From assembly GCA_045636065.1 (NCBI GenBank), contig JAZTWW010000030.1, positions 1 to 18,393 on the forward strand: DNA of 18,393 nucleotides, in the 5' to 3' direction. Under the pieces are notes generated by a model, which worked only from the letters and a program-made list of their open reading frames with translations, was not told the origin of the DNA and did no database searches. This DNA comes from RGIG5050 sp045636065. Its GTDB lineage: Bacteria; Verrucomicrobiota; Kiritimatiellia; RFP12; UBA1067. Each line of letters opens with the position of its first letter. Position 1 is the stretch's first letter. This document shows, in pieces, positions 7,126 through 13,313 of this stretch. A program made the position numbers and the translations under genes.

Positions 7126-7154
7126 TTGAATCCCATAGCGATATCTGCTATAAT
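7126..7154 (+). promoter_or_regulatory. Strong orphan promoter
   Basis: TTGAAT (7126-7131), a 17-bp spacer and a perfect TATAAT (7149-7154) preceded by TGC. The predicted start is near 7161. No intact gene of normal length follows, only a short ORF and repeats. Confidence 0.65.
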
Positions 7155-7200
7155 TCACCATATCTTGATTTCCCTTTATGGGGTTGAAGGAAAAATGCCA

Positions 7201-7281
7201 ATGAAAATGAAATCAGTTGCAGTCGTCTGCGCCAGGACTGAGTGGCCATTGCGAACCGCGCCTGGCGCCGCTGAAGGATAG
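7201..7281 (+). pseudogene. Short ORF, likely truncated secreted-protein gene
   Basis: AAGGA (7187-7191) lies 9 nt before an ATG at 7201; another in-frame ATG at 7195 is too close to it. The 26-residue product starts like a signal peptide (MKMKSVAVVCA) but then becomes polar and stops inside the 33-nt tandem repeat. A promoter, ribosome-binding site and signal start without a body suggest that the rest of the gene was lost when the repeats arose. A small peptide or a regulatory leader is also possible. No function can be named. Confidence 0.35.
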
Positions 7282-7342
7282 TTGCAAGCCGTGCTTGGAG
7301 TAGCTAAAGGGCCATTGCAAGCCCATCCAGCGCGGCATAGAT
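7244..7342 (+). repeat. Three imperfect 33-nt tandem repeats
   Basis: Units begin at 7244, 7277 and 7310. The core TTGCRARCC recurs exactly every 33 nt (7249, 7282, 7315), and units 1 and 3 share GGCCATTGC. Units 1 and 2 match at about 21 of 33 positions by eye. The first unit overlaps the 3' half of the short ORF. Confidence 0.6.
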
Positions 7343-7359
7343 CACGAATCGCGCATTTT

Positions 7360-7427
7360 CCGGATTTATCGCTATTATCCATCCTCACATACAAAGTCCA
7401 TCCAATTGGATTTATCGCTTATATCGC
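7360..7427 (-). repeat. Inverted copies of the GCGATAAAT repeat
   Basis: Read on the minus strand, 7427-7402 gives GCGATATAA, GCGATAAAT, CCAATTGG, and 7380-7360 gives GGATAATA, GCGATAAAT, CCGG. Both match the end of the repeat at 7612-7678 but in the opposite orientation, so the family flanks 7428-7611 as an inverted pair. Confidence 0.6.
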
Positions 7428-7458
7428 TTTGGAATTCGTGCGAATGCGCGTTCTCCAA

Positions 7459-7476
7459 TTCGGATTCAGATCCGAA
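7459..7476. repeat. Perfect 7-bp hairpin
   Basis: TTCGGAT (7459-7465), loop TCAG, ATCCGAA (7470-7476). It lies in the repeat-rich gap and has no T run, so it is not a typical terminator. Confidence 0.4.
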
Positions 7477-7507
7477 AGAGAATAGCATCGATGCATGGCT
7501 TCCGCTC

Positions 7508-7573
7508 GGCTCCACGAACATCACAATGAAGATCGATCGCATGGGGCGCAGGGTTCAGTGCGTTGAGATGAAA
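7508..7573 (+). pseudogene. Possible YD-repeat (RHS-type) gene remnant
   Basis: In the plus frame starting at 7508 the sequence reads GSTNITMKIDRMGRRVQCVE, then MK. This resembles the late repeats of RHS/YD-repeat proteins, where a Y-D-x-x-G-R-R stretch recurs. Here the Tyr is Ile. The similarity fades on both sides, and the frame then runs into the dispersed repeat. It is a short match made by eye and may be chance. Confidence 0.3.
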
Positions 7574-7576
7574 AGG

Positions 7577-7699
7577 GAGCCTGGCACCGTAAATTCCGCT
7601 TGGAATCTGGAGAGGATCGGTTTAAGAAGGGATATAAGCGATAAACGCGATAAAAGCGATAAATCCAATGAATGGGCTTATTTATTGGTGTCTGGCACC
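7577..7699 (+). repeat. Paired CTGGCACC motifs flanking a dispersed repeat
   Basis: GAGCCTGGCACC (7577-7588) and GGTGTCTGGCACC (7687-7699) lie in the same orientation about 100 nt apart, on either side of repeat copy B. The second is close to a palindrome (GGTG, then CACC). Similar GGTGCCAGGCACC-type motifs are common in repetitive intergenic elements. No transposase is seen here. Confidence 0.4.
7612..7678 (+). repeat. Dispersed intergenic repeat, copy B
   Basis: GAGGATCGGTTTAAG, then four 9-nt units at 7629-7664 (GGGATATAA, GCGATAAAC, GCGATAAAA, GCGATAAAT), then CCAATGAATGGGCT. It shares 34 identical bases with copy A and lacks the 21-nt duplication seen there. Translated, it gives repeated DKSDK residues, which can create false ORFs. 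Confidence 0.75.
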
Positions 7700-7848
7700 A
7701 TTCGCATATCGCACAAGCGTGGGCTCGATGCCCGCGCGTAAAGAAGGGACGGGCGCGGCCGATGGACAGTCCCTGGGAAGTCAAATGAAGTCATATAACG
7801 CGCCACGACCTTGCGTATTGGGCCGCTGAACACTGCTTGTTGATTACT

Positions 7849-7859
7849 GGAACACTTCC
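7849..7859 (+). repeat. GGAACACTTCC motif, copy 2
   Basis: Identical to 1991-2001 and again upstream of an extended -10 promoter, 47 nt before the fabG -10 hexamer. TTACTGG begins at 7844 and overlaps it. Confidence 0.4.
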
Positions 7860-7883
7860 AGCGCATTAAATGGCAAAAGATTC

Positions 7884-7912
7884 TTTGCACGCAGTGCAAA
7901 ATATGGTATAAT
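7884..7912 (+). promoter_or_regulatory. fabG-gpmI promoter with palindromic operator
   Basis: TTTGCA (7884-7889), a 17-bp spacer and TATAAT (7907-7912) preceded by TGG. Using TTGCAC instead would give a 16-bp spacer. TTTGCAC (7884-7890), GCA and GTGCAAA (7894-7900) form a perfect 17-bp palindrome that covers the -35 and half the spacer. The position fits a repressor site. The regulator is not in the window. Confidence 0.7.
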
Positions 7913-7948
7913 TGCACCTTGATTTCACAAGTCCTAAGGAGAATCGAA

Positions 7949-8716
7949 ATGGGTAAGCTGGATAGCAAGGTTGCCGTAGTCACCGGAGCCGCGCGCGGCA
8001 TCGGCCAGGCCATCGCAAAGATGCTCGCCGAAGAGGGCGCGGACGTCGCGATAATGGATCTCGAGGCCGGATGGCTCGACGAGACGGCCGGCATGATCGA
8101 GGCGGCCGGAAGAAAGGCGCTCAAGGTCGCCGTCAATGTGGCCGACAGCGCACAGGTCGCCGCCGCCGTGGATGCCGTCGTCAAGGAGTTCGGCAAGCTC
8201 GACATCCTCGTCAACAACGCCGGCATCACCAGGGACGGGCTTCTTCTCAAGATGGGCGACGACGCCTGGGACGCCGTCATTTCGGTGAACCTCAAGGGTA
8301 CGTTCCTCTTCACGCGCGAAGCCGCGAAGCAGATGATGAAGCAGAAGGATCCCGTGACGCGCGCGCCGCGCGGCGGATCGATCATCAACCTTGCGTCCGT
8401 CGTCGGCATCATGGGCAACGCCGGCCAGGCCAACTACACGGCCTCGAAGGGCGGCGTCATCGCGCTTACGAAGACGACTTCCAAGGAGCTCGGCTCAAGG
8501 CAGATAAGGTGCAACGCCATCGCCCCCGGATTCATCGAATCCAAGATGACGGACGTCCTCCCCGATGACGTCAAGGCCAAGTACCGCGAGTCGATTCCGC
8601 TGAGGCGCTTCGGCACGGCGATCGACGTCGCGAAGGCCGCCGTATTCCTCGCCTCGGACGACTCTTCCTACATCACAGGCCAGATCCTCTCCGTCAACGG
8701 CGGAATGATCGGCTGA
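7949..8716 (+). CDS. fabG: 3-oxoacyl-[acyl-carrier-protein] reductase
   Basis: A 255-residue short-chain dehydrogenase, which fits FabG. It reduces 3-oxoacyl-ACP with NADPH in the fatty-acid elongation cycle in the cytoplasm. The cofactor motif TGAARGIG is at 12-19 and NNAG at 89-92. The catalytic set is Asn114, Ser150, Tyr163 and Lys167 (ASVVGIMGNAGQANYTASK), and IAPGFIESKM follows at 191-200. The GNAGQANY wording is typical of FabG rather than of other short-chain dehydrogenases. A small insert (DPVTRAPRGG, 134-143) sits before the serine strand. AAGGAG is 8 nt upstream of the ATG at 7949. No acpP, fabD or fabH is adjacent; gpmI follows 29 nt later, presumably on the same transcript. Confidence 0.9.
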   Translation: MGKLDSKVAVVTGAARGIGQAIAKMLAEEGADVAIMDLEAGWLDETAGMIEAAGRKALKVAVNVADSAQVAAAVDAVVKEFGKLDILVNNAGITRDGLLLKMGDDAWDAVISVNLKGTFLFTREAAKQMMKQKDPVTRAPRGGSIINLASVVGIMGNAGQANYTASKGGVIALTKTTSKELGSRQIRCNAIAPGFIESKMTDVLPDDVKAKYRESIPLRRFGTAIDVAKAAVFLASDDSSYITGQILSVNGGMIG

Positions 8717-8745
8717 CGGCAATCTATCCAAAGGAGAATGCTCAA

Positions 8746-10332
8746 ATGAGACCCGTAGTTCTCGTAATCCGCGACGGTTGGGGCGTCAACCCCCGCAAGG
8801 AGGGCAACAGCGCCTTCGCCGCCAAGACCCCCGTCATCGACCAGATCAGGGCACGCTACCCGCACTGCCTTCTCGACTGCTGCGGCGAGGCCGTCGGCCT
8901 TCCTGACGGCTACCAGGGCTCCAGCGAGGTCGGCCACCTCAACATGGGTGCCGGGCGCATCGTCGTCCAGGAGCTCAAGCGCATCGACGACGGCCTTTCC
9001 TCGGGAAGCCTCTTCGAAAGCCCCAAGTGGGCCGCGCTCATCGACAACTGGAAGCGCAACAACAGCCAGCTCCATTTCTTCGGGCTTCTCCAGGACGAAG
9101 GCGTCCACGCCCACCAGGAGCACCTCTACAAGCTCATGAAGCGCGCACGCAGGGAGTTCCCGGAAGGGCGCATCGTGATCCATCCGTTCCTCGACGGGCG
9201 CGACACGCCCCCGAGGTCCACGCTCGAGTACATCGCGCGCCTTAAGGCCGAGATGGGGGCCGTCGGCAACTGCACGATCGGCACCATCATGGGCCGCTAC
9301 TACGGAATGGACCGCGTCAAGAACTGGACGCTGACCGACCTCGCATACAACTGCATCGTCTCCGGCGAGGGCAGGAGGATCAAGAGCGTCGAGGATGCGA
9401 TCAAGGCGAGCTACGAAAGCGACAAGACGCCTGACGGAACGCCAATGACCGACGAGTACATCCCCTGCTGCGTAGTGGAGGGATACGAGGGCGTCAAGGA
9501 CGGCGACTCCATCATGCACACCAATTACCGCCAGGACCGCGCCATCCAGCTTACGCAGGCGTTCGTCCTCGACGGTTACGCGGGCAACCGCCATGCGCGC
9601 CCCAAGGTGTCCTATCTCGGCTTCACACGCTACTGGGACGAGTTCGAGGACTACCTCCTCGGCGCGATGGGCGCGGGCGGCGGCATGGACAACCTCCTTG
9701 GCGAGGTCGTCTCCAAGGCCGGCATCAGGCAGCTCAGGATCGCCGAGACGCAGAAGTTCAGGCACGTGACGAGCTTCTTCAACGGCAAGAGCACCACCCC
9801 GAGCGAGGGCGAGGACCAGGTCGAGCTCAAGAGCCGCTTCGACCCCGCCACGTTCGCGAGCCATCCCGAAATGGATGCGTACACCGTGACGGACGAGCTT
9901 CTCAAGCGCCTTGAAGACAACCCCTACGGCTTCATCGTCGTCAACTACGCGAACTGCGACATGGTCGGCCATACGGGCGACATGGCCGCCGCCACGAAGG
10001 CGACGGAGGTGGTCGACGAGTGCATCGGAAAGATCCTTCCGCGTCTCATGAAGCTTGACGCGCACGTTCTCATCTTCGCCGACCACGGCAACGCCGAGCA
10101 GATGGTGGACTACAGGACCGGCATGACGAAGACGTCGCACACGCTCAACCTCGTCGATTGCTTCTACGTGGCGAACGATGCGGCCGGTGTCAGGCTCACG
10201 CCCCTTGCCAAGCTCAGCGCCATCGCTCCGACGGCTCTGCAGATGCTCGGCCTTCCTGTTCCGCAGGAGATGACGACCCCGTCGCTGCTCGCCGGCAAGG
10301 AGAACTGGAGCAAGACCGCACTCAACATCTGA
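8746..10332 (+). CDS. gpmI: 2,3-bisphosphoglycerate-independent phosphoglycerate mutase
   Basis: A 528-residue member of the alkaline-phosphatase superfamily that interconverts 3- and 2-phosphoglycerate in glycolysis through a phosphoserine intermediate, using Mn2+. RDGWG (9-13) carries metal ligand Asp10. The nucleophile Ser60 sits in GYQGSSEVGHLNMGAGR (55-71), where many family members have GQMGNSEVGH. HPFLDGRDTPP is at 146-156. The second metal site is NYANCDMVGHTG (400-411; Asp405, His409) with ADHGNAEQM (445-453; Asp446, His447) and His465. Length is close to the family's usual 510-530. AAGGAG lies 10 nt before the ATG. The secreted amidase gene begins 38 nt downstream with its own strong ribosome-binding site. 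Confidence 0.95.
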   Translation: MRPVVLVIRDGWGVNPRKEGNSAFAAKTPVIDQIRARYPHCLLDCCGEAVGLPDGYQGSSEVGHLNMGAGRIVVQELKRIDDGLSSGSLFESPKWAALIDNWKRNNSQLHFFGLLQDEGVHAHQEHLYKLMKRARREFPEGRIVIHPFLDGRDTPPRSTLEYIARLKAEMGAVGNCTIGTIMGRYYGMDRVKNWTLTDLAYNCIVSGEGRRIKSVEDAIKASYESDKTPDGTPMTDEYIPCCVVEGYEGVKDGDSIMHTNYRQDRAIQLTQAFVLDGYAGNRHARPKVSYLGFTRYWDEFEDYLLGAMGAGGGMDNLLGEVVSKAGIRQLRIAETQKFRHVTSFFNGKSTTPSEGEDQVELKSRFDPATFASHPEMDAYTVTDELLKRLEDNPYGFIVVNYANCDMVGHTGDMAAATKATEVVDECIGKILPRLMKLDAHVLIFADHGNAEQMVDYRTGMTKTSHTLNLVDCFYVANDAAGVRLTPLAKLSAIAPTALQMLGLPVPQEMTTPSLLAGKENWSKTALNI

Positions 10333-10370
10333 GTCTCTCTAGGCTTGCTGCATATTCGAAAGGAGGAGGG

Positions 10371-11540
10371 ATGAAAGCTGTCCAACAGTCTCTGCTGGCG
10401 GCTTTCGCCCTTTTTTTCGCCTTTCAGGCCGGCGCTCTCACCTATTCGGACAGATGGCGCAGCCCGAGAAACGCCGAGCGCGCCGTAAGGAAGGCGACTA
10501 CTCTGGTGGTCCTGCACACAACCGAGGCGGGCAGCTCCTCCAGCTTGAGGAAGCTTTCCGAGCGCGGCGAGGCCCACTACTGCGTAGTCGAGAACGGCAC
10601 AGTCTACAAGATCGTGGACCGCGACAGGGAGGCCTTCCACGCCGGGCGCTCGATGTGGAACGGCAGGGAGGACTGCGACAAGTTCTCCGTGGGGATTGAA
10701 GTCGTCGGATACCACGACAAGCCTCTTACCGGGCTTCAGCTCGATGCGCTCAAGGAGCTTATAGCGGAGCTCAAGAAGACGTACAAGCTCACAGACGACA
10801 AGTTTGTCACGCATTCGCAGGTGGCGTACGGCGCGCCCAACAAGTGGCATCCCAGGAAGCACAGGGGCCGCAAGCAGTGCGGAATGCTTTTCGCGATGCC
10901 GAGCGTCAGGGCGAGGCTTGGGCTCAAGAAGCGCATGGCGCTCGATCCCGACGTCAAGGCGAGGAGGCTCGTCGTCGGTGACAAGTACCTCGAAGGGGTG
11001 CTTTACGGCAAGACGGACACGATGAAAGGCCGTCTCCCCGCCCCCGGGACCGCGGCGCCCCAGAAGAGCGACGGCGTCCTGGCCGGGATAGGCGCGTTCC
11101 TTGCGGGGGCGCCAAAGGCCGAAACGGAGAAGACCGAAGCGAAAAAACCGGAAGCTAAGAAGCCTGAAGCCAAAAAGGCTGAGGTGAAGACTCCGCCGCC
11201 CAAAAAGCCTGAGGCGAAGAAGCCGGAACCCAAACTGGCCGAAACGAAAAAGCAGGAGCAGAAGAAACCTCCTGTCCCGGTGACGCCGCCTTCAGCGAAC
11301 CAGCTTCTCGGCGCCGACGGAAAGCCGAAGACCATCCCGAGAACGAAGGCCGAGCTTGACGCCCTTGAAGGCTACACCGTCGGAGGTCCTATCGGTCCAG
11401 GCAAAACAGCCATAAAGATTGCGGGCGCTGCATGGCGCAAGCCCACAACATACTACCTTATAAGGAACCACGTCATCCCCGGCGACAAGATCGACGAGAA
11501 GCATATCGAAAAGGGGACGATGGTCTATTTCAAGAAGTGA
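10371..11540 (+). CDS. Secreted N-acetylmuramoyl-L-alanine amidase with Lys/Pro-rich linker
   Basis: A 389-residue protein. A signal peptide (MKAVQQSLLAAFALFFAFQA, then GA) suggests export. An Amidase_2/PGRP-type domain follows at about 43-180. VVLHTTE gives His49, AFHAG is at 88-92, and FVTHSQVAY gives His148. The third zinc ligand is probably Cys170 in RKQCG, a Cys as in T7 lysozyme and PGRPs, rather than the Asp of AmpD. It would cut the bond between MurNAc and L-Ala in peptidoglycan. Residues 250-308 are a linker of repeated EAKKPEAKK-type units, likely flexible and cell-wall associated. The last 80 residues (GYTVGGPIGPGKTAIKI onward) form a domain I do not recognise. AAAGGAGGAGG precedes the ATG at 10371. 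It converges with mutL across a 9-nt gap with no visible terminator. Confidence 0.82.
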   Translation: MKAVQQSLLAAFALFFAFQAGALTYSDRWRSPRNAERAVRKATTLVVLHTTEAGSSSSLRKLSERGEAHYCVVENGTVYKIVDRDREAFHAGRSMWNGREDCDKFSVGIEVVGYHDKPLTGLQLDALKELIAELKKTYKLTDDKFVTHSQVAYGAPNKWHPRKHRGRKQCGMLFAMPSVRARLGLKKRMALDPDVKARRLVVGDKYLEGVLYGKTDTMKGRLPAPGTAAPQKSDGVLAGIGAFLAGAPKAETEKTEAKKPEAKKPEAKKAEVKTPPPKKPEAKKPEPKLAETKKQEQKKPPVPVTPPSANQLLGADGKPKTIPRTKAELDALEGYTVGGPIGPGKTAIKIAGAAWRKPTTYYLIRNHVIPGDKIDEKHIEKGTMVYFKK

Positions 11541-11549
11541 ATTCGCCCG

Positions 11550-13313
11550 TCACATCCCGAATCTGCGGTCGAGTTCGCGCCTTGAGGTGAAGATGAGAAC
11601 CGGCTTCCCGCGCGGGGTGACGTATGGCATGTCGCACGAGGCGAGTTCCTTCACGAGCTTCAGGATCCCGTCAGCATGAAGCGCCTTGGACGCGCGCGCA
11701 CAGGCCTTTGCCACGGCTCTTGCGGTCAAGTCCTCGCGCCATCTGGCGGCACCTCGCCTTACGCCTGCATCGGCCATGTCAGCCGCTATCGAGGCAAGCG
11801 CCGCGCCGGCGTCCGCTTTGGCCATCATCTGCGGCACGGCATCGACTTTCCACGTATCCATCCCGAGGTTGTCGATTCTGAAGCCGATCTCCTCCAGCGG
11901 CCCTTTGAATGACGCAAGCCTTGCCGAATCCGCCGGTGCAAGGCGCACCGTCTCTGGGATTATGAGAGGCTGCGAGACTGCGCCGGATGATAATTTCATC
12001 GCCTTTTCGTATGATATCCGCTCGATCGCCGCCTTGGGGTTGAGGACTATGATCCCGTTCGACGTCTCCATTATGGCGAATCCCGTGGAAAGCGGGAGTA
12101 TGTTTGATATGGAGTCGAGCTTGAACGGGAGGTTTGCGCCGGCAGGCTCCTCGATTGGAAGTTCGCCCTGAACTGGCGCTGTGGGCTGCATCTCAGGTGC
12201 GACAGCCGCCGGTTCAGGCCCGGGCGCATATTCCCTTTCATCGACGATGGGCATGAAGGGCTGCGGCGCGGGCCTCCCCTGGAAAGGCGGCATGAACGGC
12301 TCCTGAGCCGCAACCGGCGAGAGGGCCTTTCCTATCGCCCCCATTATGGCCTCCCTGACGTCGCCCGGGCGGCGGAATCTCACTTCGCGCTTCGCGGGAT
12401 GGACGTTCACGTCGACAAGCGTGGGCGCGAGCTCTATGAAAAGGATCACGCCAGGTCTCGTTTCGTCAGACCCCTTTGAAAGCGATTCCTTGAGCGCATA
12501 TGCTATAGGCGCCGCCGTGGCCGGCCTTCCGTTGACGAAGACGAACTGCTCGCGCCTTGTGGCATGCCTGACGGAAGGCCTCTCCACGAATCCGGTGACC
12601 TTCACCCCTGAAGCCTCTGCGCCGTCCTGGCCGATCTCCACGCAGGCATCGGCGAAATCGGCGCCGAAGAGAGCCTGGATGCGCTCCTTTAAAGTGTCGC
12701 CGCGCGCAAGCTCGTACACTTTGCGCCCGTCGATCTGGAGGGTGAAACCGACATCAGGATGCGCGAGCGCATGCTGCGTGAAAAGGGCCTTTACGTGAGT
12801 CTCCTCGGTGGCAACGGCCCTCAGGAACTTCTTTCTCGCGGGGACGTTGCAGAATAGATCCCTCACCTCTACGAGCGTCCCCTTTGGCGCTCCCGCCTCG
12901 GCAACCTCTGCAAGCCTTCCGGCCTCCACCTTGAGCCGTGTGGCGGCCTCGTCCTCCTCCGTGCGGGTGACGAGAGTGAGCCTCGAGACAGATGCGATGG
13001 AGGGGATGGCCTCTCCCCTGAAGCCGAGAGTGGAGATCCTTTCGATGTCATCCACGTCGCGTATCTTCGAGGTGGCCTGCCTTTCAAGCGAAAGGAGCGC
13101 GTCTTCGCGGCACATGCCGCAGCCGTTGTCCTTTACGAGTATGAGCTTCCTGCCGCCCTCGCACACTGATATGTCGATCTGCGTGGCCCCCGCGTCGAGC
13201 GAATTCTCGACAAGCTCCTTGAGGGCGCTTGCAGGGCGCTCTATCACCTCGCCCGCGGCGATCTTGTTCGCCACATTGATGGGCAGAAGCTTTACTTTCG
13301 CGCGTTCCGTCAT
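11550..13313 (-). CDS. mutL: DNA mismatch repair protein MutL with degenerate endonuclease site
   Basis: A 587-residue protein. The N-terminal GHKL ATPase is intact: IAAGEVIERPASALKELVENSLDAGA (18-43), KDNGCGM (61-67), STLGFRGEA (94-102), GTLVEVRDLFCNVPARKKF (145-163) and DVNVHPAKREVRF (301-313). It couples mismatch recognition by MutS to strand removal. A proline-rich linker (about 332-392, including QGELPI, possibly a clamp-binding motif) leads to the C-terminal dimerisation domain. There the endonuclease motif DQHAxHERxxYE reads NPKAAIERISYE (425-436), and the CPHGRP motif reads TPRGKP (566-571). The catalytic Asp and the metal-binding His and Cys residues are therefore gone, while the Glu residues remain. 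It looks derived from a nicking MutL that lost the activity. The start ATG overlaps the ftsZ stop (ATGA), an unusual operon partner. It converges with the amidase gene. Confidence 0.92.
   Translation of the reverse strand: MTERAKVKLLPINVANKIAAGEVIERPASALKELVENSLDAGATQIDISVCEGGRKLILVKDNGCGMCREDALLSLERQATSKIRDVDDIERISTLGFRGEAIPSIASVSRLTLVTRTEEDEAATRLKVEAGRLAEVAEAGAPKGTLVEVRDLFCNVPARKKFLRAVATEETHVKALFTQHALAHPDVGFTLQIDGRKVYELARGDTLKERIQALFGADFADACVEIGQDGAEASGVKVTGFVERPSVRHATRREQFVFVNGRPATAAPIAYALKESLSKGSDETRPGVILFIELAPTLVDVNVHPAKREVRFRRPGDVREAIMGAIGKALSPVAAQEPFMPPFQGRPAPQPFMPIVDEREYAPGPEPAAVAPEMQPTAPVQGELPIEEPAGANLPFKLDSISNILPLSTGFAIMETSNGIIVLNPKAAIERISYEKAMKLSSGAVSQPLIIPETVRLAPADSARLASFKGPLEEIGFRIDNLGMDTWKVDAVPQMMAKADAGAALASIAADMADAGVRRGAARWREDLTARAVAKACARASKALHADGILKLVKELASCDMPYVTPRGKPVLIFTSRRELDRRFGM

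Noticed and set aside
7406..7741. 111-codon plus-strand frame across the repeat region
   Set aside because: It starts with a TTG inside one repeat and reads through another, giving DKRDKSDKS residues. There is no ribosome-binding site. Only the short YD-repeat-like part (7508-7573) seemed worth keeping, as a remnant.
7521..7784. 87-codon minus-strand frame
   Set aside because: Most of it is the reverse reading of the dispersed repeat (FYRVYRLY residues), with no ribosome-binding site and no family resemblance.
8668..10140. 490-codon minus-strand frame opposite gpmI
   Set aside because: Long antisense frames are expected opposite GC-rich genes. gpmI on the plus strand has all catalytic motifs, and the antisense product resembles nothing.
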